64,000 bases of DNA, from the NCBI GenBank assembly GCA_964020975.1, contig OZ026612.1, positions 137,088,763-137,152,762 on the forward strand, given 5' to 3'. The notes below the pieces were generated by a model. The model was given only the letters and a program-made list of their open reading frames with translations, made no database searches and was not told the origin of the DNA. The DNA is from Hermodice carunculata. Its lineage: Eukaryota > Annelida > Polychaeta > Eunicida > Amphinomidae. A program made the translations under genes and the position numbers. This document shows, one piece after another, positions 11,560 to 26,419 of this stretch; position 1 is the stretch's first letter; each line of letters begins with the position of its first letter.

Positions 11560-12900
11560 ACAAATTTGAATATACATAACAATTTGGTATCATGCATGTG
11601 TCGTGATAACGACATACAGAATAGTTCTTCACATATTTTGTTAGACTTTGGATACTGTGTGCAAGAAATTTTCACGAGTGTTTTCCGAAGTTTTATTTAT
11701 GGTGTCGGGCAAATCGTACCGCAAGCAATTTTTAGCCAAACTATGATAATATCTTGGTACGTGTATATTTCTTTACTGTCTCGTATTGTCAGCATGTATA
11801 TCTTAATTCAGTTGTAATAGTATATTTTGCAAATACCATTTAGGAGCTTATTGTTGATGTACTTGTAATAGAATTTTAATTTAGAAATCGTAAATAAATC
11901 GTCAATTTTAATAAAGGATCTGTGTGGGCATTACATTTTTTTTACATGAAGTAACTCGAACTACTTTTTAGAGCATTTTGGATTCTTGTACTTTTTGATC
12001 CCCACACTAGGATACTTTAATTGATGTCTGATAATACTAAGGAATTATACATCTTTAATTTGGTACTATATGGCAGTATGTTTTTTAAATTGTTCAAGAT
12101 TCCCAATGATCGATATATTTTACTGGATACTTTATCTACATGTCGATTCCAGTTGAGATGTTTGTCAAAAGTCATGCTAAGAAAATTAAAGTTGTCGACA
12201 TGTTCAACTGGAACTGCATTCGTTGTTATCTCTGGCATTCCGAACTTTTATTTTCTGTTGATGGAATGTCACAAATTTGGTTTTGTTTACATTTAATGAC
12301 AGCTTGTTAGCGTCTAATCATTTAGTAATTCTTTGTAGTTCGGTATTCATATTGGCATCTAAGGTAGAATTGATGCTTAAATTAAAGGCCTTTAGCCTGG
12401 TAGAAAGTGTCGAGTAGTCGGCGTACATTATAATTTTGAACATTCTACTTGCTATTGTGATATCGTTTATGTATGTCAAAAATAGCCGGGGCCTTAATAT
12501 GGACCCGTGAGGCCGTGTATGGGTAGTAAGTCAGATTTGTCCCCATCAAATTCAACATACTCGTTTTCTAAATAACTTTCAAAAGTGTGCAGATGTGTCT
12601 TTTATGCTATAATAGCTGCGTTTTTTAAATAAATTTTCTGGTCTAAAATATGAAATGCTTTTAATAAATCTAACTATAAGCATAAGAGAAGTTGATCTTT
12701 ATCCATTTCTGTCATTATGTTATCTAACATTTCGACAGCTGCAAGTTCTGTCGAACGATCTTCTCGGAAGCCTTATTGGCTACCATAGAAAATATTATGT
12801 CTTTGAAAATACTCATACTGTTGATTATAAAAAGTATTTTCTCAAAGACCTTGGAGAAGGCAGGTAAATTCGATATTGGGCGCTAGTTGCTGAATTGGGA
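11560..12900 (-). mobile_element. LINE (CR1/Jockey-like) reverse transcriptase, broken
   Basis: Minus-strand segments follow the LINE reverse-transcriptase order. ASEKIVRQNLQLxxxxML is near 12760-12720, KAFHILDQKIYL near 12660-12620 and YLENEYVEF near 12570. GSILRPRLFLTYIND is near 12505-12460, and the catalytic box appears as YADY instead of YADD near 12425. ANKLSLNVNKTKF lies near 12310-12265 and FLSMTFDKHLNWNRHVDKV near 12180-12120. SILVWG is near 12015. KLKFYYKYINNKL and an IYTYQDI-like C-terminal segment extend to about 11560. The longest intact frame is 12238-12017. Several frameshifts and stops are present and no 5' endonuclease was seen. The changed catalytic box means the enzyme would be inactive even if read through. 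Confidence 0.85.
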
Positions 12901-13115
12901 TTCGTCGTCTTATTTTTAATCTTTCGCTACTTTTACTTTGTCAGGAAATACACTTACGCACGTACATATGAATAGAGAAGGCTAATACGGATTTTACTGA
13001 TATGTACTGCTGTGGAATTCTGTGTCAGGTTGAAGACGAAACAACATTTATGGCAGATGTATACTGGAATAAATAAAAAATAAATACGTAGATAGATAGA
13101 TTAATAGATAGACAG
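12901..13115. other. Short spacer, GATA/AAAT-rich at its end
   Basis: Nothing recognised. It contains short GATA units just before the AAAT array. Confidence 0.4.
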
Positions 13116-13239
<124 letters not shown>

Positions 13240-13672
13240 CCAACACATCTATGTATGCATGAAGAACATTTTTCCTTAGATGTACTACTGTAAAATTGTC
13301 TATTAGGTTGAAGAAGGAGCTTTTCGTTTGTGAAAGATATCATTCATTTTGATAGAATATCTGCACATATATTATGTGATTCCAGGGTGTATCATTACTT
13401 TTACAAATGACTGAGTCCATATGCCAGCTAAACTGAGATTACAGAAAATAAGCTGCTGCACTGAGAAGTACTGCACAACTAATGAATGTACATGAAGATT
13501 ATACTTACAGATCAAACATTGGGTTTTTTAATTTTAAAATTATACTTACGGTTTTATATATTATGTTTGGTAAATTTCAAATCCTTTCTGTCCATTTACA
13601 TAGCTATTATTTGAGTACTCGAAACGTACTTTTTAAGATAGATTCATATGCTGTCCATCTTTCTCTTTTTTC
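13240..13672. other. Unassigned AT-rich stretch
   Basis: Nothing recognised on either strand. Confidence 0.4.
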
Positions 13673-13710
13673 TTTGTTTGTTTGTTTGTTTGTTTGTTTG
13701 TTTGTTTGTT

Positions 13711-13770
<60 letters not shown>

Positions 13771-13772
13771 TC
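13673..13772. repeat. (TTTG)n directly joined to (TTTC)n
   Basis: About 9 TTTG units change abruptly to about 15 TTTC units at 13711. The motifs differ by one base. Confidence 0.96.
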
Positions 13773-15009
13773 AGTCCTTCGATCCAATTACTTCTCACAA
13801 TTTTTATACTTATGTTATTAAATATTTGCCATTTTTTTTTCCGCGAGCAGTATTCATGTGAACAGTGTTGGCTGGCCTCGACAGTATTGTATTCTAATAA
13901 TGTATACTTCTGTCTGTCCTGTAATTGTGATGTCTGATCTTTTTGTATGTATGTCCATGTCGATGTTACGTCAATGTGGTGTCCTGTGGCCCGTCTTTAT
14001 CTTTTGTACAGCATTTGTATTGTTCTTTTATTTCTTTTTTTTTCACGAGAGGGATTTATAAAGGCAGAGCCTGTTTCCCGATCGCTTTTTTGAATAAAAT
14101 ATGTTTAAACCAAATATTTGCCATATTGCAAAAGTTTTCATGGGTATATTAAATCAGATGTTTATCCATATAAGATAAATGACAAAGGATACCGTACTAT
14201 TGAGAATTTGTATGCGGATGCAAATTAAAAATCTTAAAAAAGAGCAGTTTTCTCATAATGATATGTTTCTGTGGAGCCTGTACTTACAGAAATCACTCAT
14301 TGTGCTAGGTTTCGACCATTCTCTCGAAAACTGGTTGTACTCTGTGCACATGGGGCGCACAGTTGCTCAAAACCATTTGCTGGTTTCAAGACCCCCGTTG
14401 CAGAACGTGTATGTTTGTGTTAGGACAAGTTTGTCACCGACTTAAAATATTCAATACTGGAAAGTGTGCATCATAGAGACCTTACTTTTGAGGGTAAACT
14501 TTTGAATCTTTTGCCTCGATGTCTGCTGCCTTAAATTGAGCCGAGCACAGACCAGAATTAAAATATCCAAAGTATCCAAGAAATTTAACAGTTGCTACGC
14601 AATCCGTGTACGTGAATATATAAATCATAATTAGTGTTCCGAGAACATTTGCGGTGGAAGGTATCAAAGTGGTTTCGTCATTTCAAAACATCTTTTCACC
14701 TCATACTAGCTTGAATTGCTGTGGACAGTGACATTTTTGATATGATAGTGGTCAAGTACGCAAGAAAATGAGAACATACGGGGGGCGGGGGTATGTAATG
14801 TTTTTCGTATCTGTGATATATACAATAAAGGTTGAATAACAAATGGAAGCAGAACACACCTATTAATACACGTATTACAGCGAAATGGGATTCCTGATAG
14901 CTGGTTGTTGTGTTGGTGCCTTTACCTTTTTCACTCATTTCATTATCTTCAACATATTTCTTCATTTTGCGCATTTAACGTGCACTTTTGTTTTGGTTGT
15001 TTTCGCGAG
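13773..15009. other. Unassigned stretch, possible retroelement 3' end near 14100
   Basis: At 14040-14100 the sequence GATTTATAAAGGCAGAGCC...GAATAAAATATG looks like the 3' end of a LINE or a host transcript. The frames before it are not recognisable. The remainder has no supported feature. Confidence 0.3.
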
Positions 15010-15111
15010 TACCATGAGACTGTCACATCTAGTTCAGCGTCGCCGGACGTGTCTCACAAGTCACCGCCAGCTCCTTCAGCGGGGCTCAAAACAAAACTCT
15101 GGCTCATCTGA
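15010..15111 (+). CDS. Candidate terminal exon, Ser/Pro-rich end of an unknown protein
   Basis: A pyrimidine-containing tract and CGCGAG precede it. The frame from 15010 reads YHETVTSSSASPDVSHKSPP, then APSAGLKTKLWLI, and ends at a TGA (15109-15111). Codon third positions are GC-richer than the AT-rich surroundings, which is what makes it stand out. A Ser/Pro-rich tail with a basic end could be a disordered C-terminus. No domain is recognised and the acceptor is only moderate, so chance is quite possible. Confidence 0.25.
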   Translation, partial: YHETVTSSSASPDVSHKSPPAPSAGLKTKLWLI

Positions 15112-15470
15112 GGTGCACTTATGACTCCAGATTATAATTGATTGTGAAACATGTTTCATTGACGTCCCGGCAAGCCTATGTTAACACAGTGGAAAATGAT
15201 CCAAGCCAACGGTTCTCGCACAACTCAAGGGAAAGCCACGGACTCGGTCAAAAACATAGAACAGAAAAGTTTACCTATGAATTAAAGAAAAAAAAGCCAA
15301 CTTTCTAGTGCAATTACCAGACCCAGCACGGAGTGTCAGCTGTCCAAAAGCATTTTTTGGTATAGCCCCAGGGAAAATGAATAAATTCTGTGTCTTTTGT
15401 GTTCAAAACAAGGACATTGACCTTGTCGCGTAGGCCTAAACCGTTTCGTAAATGATAAGAATAATATATA

Positions 15471-15472
<2 letters not shown>
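15112..15472. other. Unassigned stretch
   Basis: Nothing recognised before the AT array. Confidence 0.4.

Positions 15473-15547
<75 letters not shown>
15473..15547. repeat. (AT)n microsatellite
   Basis: About 75 bp of alternating A and T, with one GC interruption near its left end. Confidence 0.97.
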
Positions 15548-15550
<3 letters not shown>

Positions 15551-16482
15551 AAGTTTCAATATTATTTAATATGAAATCAGTTACGGAAATCACTACTCGG
15601 TCCTCAGCTATAAGCTCGCGACTCTGCTAAAAGAATTGATATTCTGCCCCATATGATCATGAGGGTTTCAGTCAAAAGAAATTTGAAACGCATGTCGCTT
15701 ACAAAGCAAATCTGTTTATATCCCATTTGTCTTTCCCCCAGCCAATTCTGCATTTACTCTGTACATACCTTGCTTTATAATTCAATGTCAATTAAATTCT
15801 TTTGACAAATTTCAATGTATCATTCCTAATAAAAAGTTACTGTTTATTCATAAATATTTGTCTTAATTAGTGACACGTATGATATTGTCAGAAATGCAAT
15901 CTGCGTGAACTCGAATTTAAACCGCCAGCAGCTCTGCACTCTTATGCAGAGAAGGAGAGAATGTATATTTGGTCCACGAAGAGAAAGGGACCTGTGGTTG
16001 GTCTGCAAATGGGGTAGCGTTCAGCATAATGTTCTTGCCTGTTGCACCAGAAAATTTTTAACTTGGGTCCAAAATGGGCTTATACTTGTGTTTTGGGTGA
16101 TTTGTACGTATTTCGGTGCTGTGTAACATAGATACAGAGATGCTCAATTAAGGCCAGGAAAACTAGAAGTCCCATCTCAGTTGTAATTTATTGCCCCTTG
16201 TTGGCTTTTGGGTACTGCCCCTCCACGAGGCGTCACCTGAAGTGTGACAGATAAACGTGTTACACAGTGGGAAAACAGCACCGTGTTACTTGGCTTGGAA
16301 AATGTATAAAGTGTTTTATGGTATATGGTGAATTCTATAGTTTACCCAAGAATTGCAGAAATGAATTTGATGCTTCATCAGAATAAAGAAGAACTTTGAG
16401 TGTATAAGTCGTCTTTGAAGTTGGTGTATTTAAATTCTTTTGACAAATTTTCAATTTAATATCCCTAATAAAATTTTGCTTT
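15548..16482. other. Unassigned stretch
   Basis: No coding, RNA or repeat signal was found. The 73-codon frame at 15905-16126 is not recognised. Confidence 0.4.
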
Positions 16483-16507
16483 ATCGTCGTCGTCGTCGTC
16501 GTCGTCG

Positions 16508-16541
<34 letters not shown>

Positions 16542-16554
16542 TATTATTATTATT
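16483..16554. repeat. Trinucleotide array (TCG)n-(TCA)n-(TTA)n
   Basis: Three consecutive blocks of pure trinucleotides change first from TCG to TCA and then from TCA to TTA/TTAT. Each change is a single C-to-T or G-to-A transition. Confidence 0.95.
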
Positions 16555-17523
16555 CGTCTGCAGGGACACTGATTCTTTTCCTCTGTTCAAAAATTCAAAT
16601 TTAAATGTCATGCAAAATTATGTTTACGTATAATGTAAGTCATTTCTTATGTCATCCAAACACGATAAAATCCGTCATCGAAAGATGTAACAGATGTATA
16701 AAGGTTGAAAGACTTATTTTTCTTGGGTCACGCTTTATAAGCATGATTTAATATCTTTCAAGTGCCTTTTCAAAATACGCGCTGTCTCTCTTATCTCCAT
16801 TCCCATATATTACTATTTGTCCTTTCAAAAATAAGGCACGAAATTAGCATACGTGACTTCAATGCACATAGTGCAGTCTTGCAAATAGTCAATGGTTCTG
16901 TAGCAAATGGGTTGTTACCAAAGCACAACAACATGAAAGATCAGTAGCCAAGATACTGTTTATGTACTCGCTTTACAAATTGCATCATATATGATCGTTA
17001 AATGATGATATATTAACAAATTATCGGGTACCGTACGTTTTTGTGCATACTAAATTTGCTGCAAAGAATGACTTCCTGCCAAAGGAGGGGCTGGCCCATG
17101 AGTCATGACCAAGAGCCCCAAAAGAACATGAACTGTTATGGCATGGTAATGGTGTGAAAGCCTGATAAACTTTTTCATAATGCCCAGCCTATAGGCATTG
17201 TAAAATAACCGAGACATTGGTTTGAATACTTAAGCAAGCGTGGTCTTTTTTAGTTTTTTTTTTGACGCTATCGAAAGACATCCTACCTCCGGAATTTCCC
17301 ATTTTTGTTTTATTGGCATAGTTTAGTGTGACAATTGCACAGAATGAATACACACGGCAGTACCCTCACTTCTTCTTCTAAACGAGTACAACTGCCTTCA
17401 ATAAGTTTGTTTGTGGTTCTTTCTTGTAAACAGTCAAATTTTATGTTATCTTGGCCGCACATGTTCAAAATTTCGGTCACATCACCACGCCCGTAAATAT
17501 TTCGGTCCAAGGAAATAATGGAA
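16555..17523. other. Unassigned stretch
   Basis: Nothing recognised. Confidence 0.4.
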
Positions 17524-17557
17524 CGGAGAAGGGGGAGGGGGTGGGTGGGTGGGTCGT
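17524..17557 (+). other. G-rich run, possible G-quadruplex
   Basis: Runs of three to five G separated by one or two bases (GGGGGAGGGGGTGGGTGGGT). Potential quadruplex on the plus strand, no gene attached. Confidence 0.5.
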
Positions 17558-17689
17558 GGTGCAGAATACAAAATTTAAGTTTAAAAAGCGGGTGATAAAG
17601 GGACGACTGTTAGGGGAGAGTGATCTGAGAGCAGCGATTAGAAAGGTGCGCACGTGACACTGGAGTCTGCATTTCTGCTAGGGACCCAG

Positions 17690-18250
17690 AGAGAACGACG
17701 GAAAACTTCGTTCAGCCACGATATTATTGGTGGGCAACCATTTATTTCCTTCGCGATGGTCCATTCGGTTGAAAATGTAAACAATTTTGCGACCAGCCTT
17801 TTTGCAAGGTAGCCTAGTTAAATGTCTCTTTATCTCTGATACACAGATGTATATGCATTTTAGATCCCACAGGTGATGTCTTGAAGTAAAATTTCTGTAT
17901 TCTGGTGAAATGTTGTCCCTTAACTTGTGTAAGATTCCCGTTATTTTTGTTGGATGTTTGTCCAAACGGACCTCTCAATAGTACATATAAGGAGGAAGAT
18001 TAAACTCGTGCAAAGTTAGATTATATAACCAATTAAAGATATATTGGGTACAAAATGAACTTTTGTGATTTTATTCCACATTCATATATACATAAGTGTA
18101 CAGACATTCTCCCCACCAAAACCAGTCCAGTGTGACGATCAAAATGTTCCAGCAGATGTGCGCGAGAAATGTCTTTGTGAACATGTCTAATATGAACATC
18201 AAATGTACAGAAGACAAACGCAGTTCGTTTGCAAACAGTACAAACCGCAA
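17690..18250 (-). repeat. Unrecognised interspersed repeat, copy A
   Basis: Read on the minus strand this aligns with about 30545-31210 read on the plus strand. Shared landmarks in order are GTTTGcAAAC, a GTACATYTGATGTT..ATTAGRCATG block, TTCACAAAGRCATTTCTCG and ATTGGTTRTATAAT. Then come ATGTACTATT, GAATACAGRAATTTTACTTC and the AATATYGTGGCKGARCGARG block. Similarity is roughly two thirds by eye over about 560 bp, so the copies are old. The alignment is interrupted by small gaps and no shared open frame survives, so it is probably a noncoding element. No terminal repeats were identified. Confidence 0.65.
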
Positions 18251-18907
18251 AATAGATAGTCCAAACCCAAGTTTTCATTGCTTCTTGCCACGGTTCTTGT
18301 GCGCTTTCTTACACAAAGTGTTTCATGGACTATATCCATGCTTCGTTTGAACAAGATATTGCTGTCAGTAGACGACATTTTTTTATTTACGTGTTCCAAT
18401 TTTTTGTTTTTTAATTTTTGTTTTCTTTTTTAACTTTCTTAATTATCTGCAAGCGGCGACTGACGCGTCCCAGTATACGCACAAGTTTACCATTTTAGTA
18501 AACAGTAAATCGATTGTGGCCTTTTTTTCCACCACAAAGTAGATACTGACACACAAAGATATCTTCCTTGGAGAGATCACTATTTGATAAAATCGCAGCG
18601 ACTCTTCTACCTTCGTGTACATATGGAAAGTTATTCATCTGCCTTCAGCACATCAGACATAAAAAGTGATCATATGTAGGACTCAAACAAAAGCAGTTTT
18701 TACATTCCATTGGGACAAAATATCATATCATGCTGTCTGAAGGTCCGCAAAGGGTGAACAAGGGAATTTGGTCTGGACCATTGGGTAGCTCCAGATGGTC
18801 CATATACAAACTTATAAAAATGGCAGTGTGATCATTATATATATCAAATAATATTGGAGGTTCAGGTGAATGGAGAAAGAAAGTCGTTTAACAGGTTCAG
18901 ATAAATA
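18251..18907. other. Unassigned stretch
   Basis: T-rich near 18380-18450, otherwise nothing recognised. Confidence 0.4.
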
Positions 18908-19160
18908 TTTTATGCTGTATAAATGTATGAGGCAGTGAGTGTTCTGACGAATATTATATGCTGTATAAATTTATGAGGCAGTGAGTATTCTGACGAATAT
19001 TATATGCTGTGTGAATGTCTGAGGCAGTGAGTATTCTGATCCACATTTTATCCTGTATGACTGTACGGTGCAATGAGTGTTATGATGCACATTATATGTT
19101 GTTTGAATGTATGAGGCAATGAGTGTTTTGATGGGTATTATATGCTGTATGTAAATGTAT
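18908..19160. repeat. 46-bp minisatellite, about 5.5 copies
   Basis: Degenerate units with the order TATTATATGCTGTATAAATG, TATGAGGCAGTGAGT and TTCTGACGAA. The second and third units are almost identical. Later units diverge, and the last joins the tRNA-like segment. Confidence 0.9.
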
Positions 19161-19255
19161 GCTCGGGAGGGGAATCGCACCTGACATTGCTTCTTGTTGA
19201 ACCAAAGCACATGTGACACCACCTCCGATAGACAACCAGTGGGCTGAGTTTGTTG
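19161..19255 (-). repeat. tRNA-like SINE head (candidate)
   Basis: On the minus strand CAGCCCACTGGTT (about 19246-19232) resembles a Pol III A-box. GGTGCGATTCCCC (about 19180-19168) matches a B-box at all but one key position. They are about 65 bp apart, longer than in an ordinary tRNA. The T-arm does not pair well, so this is not a functional tRNA. A SINE head or tRNA relic is the best reading. Confidence 0.35.
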
Positions 19256-19256
19256 A

Positions 19257-19402
19257 CCCACCAGGTGGCTAAACTTGTAAGAAGCTGGACACCTAGCTTA
19301 AGTTACCAGGTGGCTCCACTTGTAAGGGGCTGGACACCTAGCTTAAGTTACCAGGTGGCTCCACTTGTAAGGGGCTGGACACCTAGCTTAAGTTACCAGT
19401 GG
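19257..19402. repeat. 45-bp minisatellite, 3.3 copies, open in one frame
   Basis: Units CCAGGTGGCTCCACTTGTAA plus GGGGCTGGACACCTAGCTTA plus AGTTA. Units two and three are identical, so the last duplication is recent. As 45 is a multiple of three, one frame stays open and would encode a repeated 15-residue SYQVAPLVRGWTPSL unit. Nothing suggests it is translated. Confidence 0.93.
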
Positions 19403-19514
19403 CTCCAGTTGCAACACATCCGAAGAAGAAATAAAGCACGAGATATCATAGCAGGGCATGTGTGAAGTAACAGGAGTTGAAATGGGCACAGAATGGTTTG
19501 GCTCCAAAAATTTT

Positions 19515-19945
19515 TATGTGATCAATTTTACCTTTTACATGATGTAAATTGCAAAGAAACAAGACAATCAAATTCTTTAAATGTTATGGTCCCTCGCCCA
19601 TACAAAGGGCTGTTAAGGCAAAGTTTGCTGTAAGATGGTGCTACGATATGGAATAGTTTGCCTATTTTCTTAAAACAGTGTCCAAGTGTTTACGATTTTA
19701 AGTTGGAATACCAGAAGCACTATTTTAACGAGTTATGTTTTAATGCCTCTTTGTACATTTTATCTACTAGTATTTTACTGATTCTCAGATGCTACTTTGT
19801 ACTTTTCAATGTTTGTTTTTACTGTTTCTTTTATCCTTATTTCAATGCATATAGTTGTATATTGTACAGGGCCCCGTGGAAGAACAGCTCTGCTGAACGG
19901 GTTACCCTGTATAAATATATTCAGATAAAAAAAAAATATATAAAA
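19515..19945 (+). mobile_element. LINE (CR1/Jockey-like) 3' end, 5'-truncated
   Basis: A segment reading ETRQSNSLNVMVPRPYKGLL (about 19556-19615) is followed by ATIWNSLPIFLKQCPSVYDF (about 19644-19703) and LEYQKHYF. This is the usual C-terminus of CR1/Jockey-type LINEs (NTRQ...WNSLP...FK). The 3' untranslated part has GGGCCCCGTGGAAGAACAGC and ACCCTGTATAAATATATTCA before an A-rich end at 19926-19945, also typical. An in-frame stop lies just before the WNSLP block. Only the last part of the element is present. Confidence 0.8.
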
Positions 19946-21160
19946 TAAGAATCATGGTCCCATTTTGACACGTCAGCATCGAACCAATAACTCGGTCAAT
20001 TGTTCGAGTCTCATATTAGTCTGTCCGAACACTTGAAGTGAATTTAGACCACGTTGTTACCTATTTGATGGTTTATTGACGGCGGTGCTTACATTGCACA
20101 TTGTTACTGTCAAGGCCTTTAGTATTTTTTACTTCAGTGCTAGAGCAGTTGCAATGATGTATTAAAATTTGATCACTTTAAACGGTCGTCTGTATGAACA
20201 TGTGAAAAATATAGGCGTTGCATTTCATTGGTTCTTATATGATGAATTCTAAAATTAATGTGTCAAAATAAACTGAAAATCAATACCTTTCAATATCATT
20301 AATATTTCAACGCAACTCACATTATATAGTTGAAGTACATAAGAATAAGTAGTAGTTCCAGACCTAAATTCTGCAATATTGCAGAGTTTTAACAAAAAAA
20401 AAAGTTCCATTTGAAAACAGAAATATTTTGAATAAGAACAACATAAACTGCACGCAGTTTAAACAGTTTAAGAGCATCTGATAGACGAAAGGCGTTGTGG
20501 GAGAATGCATTGATAGGTTCAATAAGTTTATGGGTCTCATGATCATGCTTCTCTGTGTGCTGCATTGGGCCTGGTAAACGGCAATAACAATTGCTGAAAA
20601 TTGATCTGGCAACCGTACTATTATTCTTTTTCGTCATAGAAAAGAAAATCAAACAAGTCCGTTCCTATAAAAATGCGAAGTTAGAGCATTGATAAAGGTT
20701 TCAAACGAAAAATGAGCAAGATATTTGACCTAAATGCATACAGCAAAACTATTGTTATGTTGCGTAGAATGCGGGACAAATCTTAAAGTTAAACTTCTTC
20801 CCATAACAAAGTGCAGGTATCTGCCTGGTGCTTCCTTTGAAGTTGCTTATCCTAATTGCAAGCTTATAATGTGCAATGGGGCTTATTGACAATTGCTGAA
20901 AACTGGGTCGTGACTTATGTGAACTCCTCATGTAAGGAAAAATAGGATACGCATGACAAAACAAACAGATATAGTATAACTATCAACAAAATTTATATAT
21001 GATAAAATTGAAACATAAGTTATCTCAGATCTGGGCTGCTTGTCTTAATACACATAAGACAACAAGAAGGCAACAAATACGCATATGGACGGGATACAGT
21101 GGAGCGAGCAAAATAAAATTGAGCGATACATCTATATATAATGAACAATACCATAGATTT
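19946..21160. other. Unassigned stretch with one unrecognised frame
   Basis: A minus-strand frame (20652-20389, 87 codons) has a fairly coding-like start (PGPMQHTEKHDHETHKLIEP) but no recognised domain or convincing splice borders. The remainder is AT-rich. Confidence 0.3.
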
Positions 21161-21236
21161 TTGTTAGCCCACAGAGGCATTTGAACCCTCGACCTTTGGC
21201 ACCACGGCCCACCCAATAAGGCTACCCAAACCAACC
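21161..21236 (-). repeat. tRNA-like SINE head or tRNA pseudogene
   Basis: On the minus strand a GTTGGTT acceptor strand (about 21236-21230) can pair with GGGCTAAC at the 3' side (about 21171-21164), using wobble pairs. The A-box-like TAGCCTTATTGGG lies at about 21225-21213. The B-box-like GGTTCAAATGCC lies at about 21188-21177, within a T-arm that pairs four of five positions. Spacing is right for a tRNA, but D- and anticodon arms are not convincing. A decayed tRNA or the head of a tRNA-derived SINE is likely. Confidence 0.5.
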
Positions 21237-21482
21237 TCAATGTTAATCTACCTGACAAAGACGATTTCTTATTGCAATAAATTCACGCATAACGGAACAA
21301 TTCTGGGAATTTCAATAAAAGAAAAAATTAAAGAACCGAATAGCAATTTAAATAAAGTGAATGAAGGAATTGGACTGATTACAGAATGCAATTTTGACCG
21401 ATAAATAGAGTACAGAGGACAAACAAAAATAATACATTTTATCATTCTGTGGCCACACAAAGAAAAATGCTCAACACCGATA
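21237..21482. other. Short unassigned spacer
   Basis: Nothing recognised. Confidence 0.4.
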
Positions 21483-21845
21483 TTAAAAAAAAAAAAGAAA
21501 ACACCAAACAAAAACAAAACTACCCCCCAAAACCCCCAAAACCAAAACAAAAAACAAAAAACAAAAAACAAAAACAAAACAAAACAAAACAAAAAAAAAG
21601 AAAAGAAAAGAAAACACCCCCCCAAAACCCCAAAACAAAAGCAAAAAACAAACACAAAAACAAAAACAAAGACAAAAACAAAAACCCAATAAAACCAAAC
21701 AACAAAAGAAAAGAAAAGAAAAGAAAAGAAAAAAAAGAAAAGAAAACAAAAACACCCCCCACCCCCACAAAAAAACAAAACAAAAACAAACAAACAAACA
21801 AACAAACAAAAAACCAAAAAAAAAAAAAAAAACAAACAAAAAAAC
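21483..21845. repeat. A/C-rich low-complexity tract
   Basis: About 360 bp made almost only of A and C with scattered G, dominated by AAAAC-, AAAAG- and CCCCC-type words. Long frames on both strands (Lys/Asn-rich or Phe-rich) follow from composition alone. Confidence 0.95.
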
Positions 21846-22797
21846 CCAGAGATTAACTGTGTGGAACCTTAGCAGGTGTGGGTTTGATTCAGAGCTTACA
21901 ATTTGTTGCCATAATTGTGTACGTCAGGACTTTTTTTTTTTTTTTTATTATTGTAGGGTAGAATAATTTACACTAGGACATCTGAAGAGAAGGGGAATCC
22001 TTGCCATCAGCAGATATCCCATAAACAGTATGTGAAAGGGAAAATTGTCGAATAAATCAGTAGGAGCCCTGCAATGAGACAAATCAGATTTCTTGCGAGT
22101 ATTGGAAGTCGGAATTATACGTGACAAGAACGTCCGGCCAAATAACTGAACAAACAGAATTTGGAACGATCTCATTGACAATTTTTCACATTCATTTGAG
22201 ACAGAGTATGTCTCTAGGTATATCTAAAGTGTGTGACCCTGTATCTTCATAAAATGTAGCCAAACGTGTTCCATATATTGTACACGTGACAATGCGATTT
22301 CCCTGCAGTTGGATACTTTCTAGTTTTTTCCTGATTTAAACCATTGTATCCACTCCATAATGGACCAGCTAATGTTCAAGTATTGGTGTTAGAAAGCAAG
22401 AATAAACAGTTTCAATGTTTTTGTGCCAAGAACCAATTTGAAGCCTTGTATTGTTTTAACTTACCTGCTTACCTTGTTAGAAACTCCAGGCATGATATGG
22501 GCAGATAAATTGGCGAATTGGTTTTGCCGCGAGAAAATGGAATTGTTCAAGTGGTCAGCGCATACACGTTATTAAATACAAAGTTACTAGCTTTGGAAAG
22601 CATTCAATTCATGAAATATAGAAACTAAAATCAAAATCTCGGATAACACTGCATCTTGTTTGTGAAATACGGGGATTACAAAAGATGTTCTATATAGCAT
22701 ACTGCAGCGGACAGCCGCCGGTTCCTAGGGCGGCACCAACCACTCTCAAAACAAGCTTGTTCAGTTTATTGTTACTTTCTGAACTCGCCGCGCGCAC
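21846..22797. other. Unassigned stretch
   Basis: A T homopolymer of 19 at about 21931-21949. No gene or repeat was recognised. Confidence 0.4.
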
Positions 22798-22918
22798 AAA
22801 CACACAGACACACACACACACACAAACACACAGACACACACACAGACACACACACAGACACACACACACAGACACACAGACAGACACACACACAGACACA
22901 CAGACACACACACACATA
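22798..22918. repeat. Interrupted (AC)n/(ACAG) array
   Basis: AC repeats regularly broken by AGAC units, about 120 bp. Confidence 0.95.
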
Positions 22919-26336
<3,418 letters not shown>

Positions 26337-26338
26337 AT

Positions 26339-26417
<79 letters not shown>
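26337..26417. repeat. (AC)n microsatellite
   Basis: About 80 bp of AC dinucleotides, nearly perfect. Confidence 0.97.

Positions 26418-26419
<2 letters not shown>

Noticed and set aside
18908-19402. CRISPR-like array
   Set aside because: Units are contiguous and degenerate, with no unique spacers, and the DNA is clearly animal.
20389-20652. Minus-strand frame with PGPMQHTEKHDHETHKLIEP as a host exon
   Set aside because: No convincing splice sites or recognised domain. It is mentioned only within the unassigned stretch.
21269-21856. Open frames up to 188 codons on both strands (Phe-rich or Lys-rich)
   Set aside because: Low-complexity A/C tract. Composition alone gives open frames.
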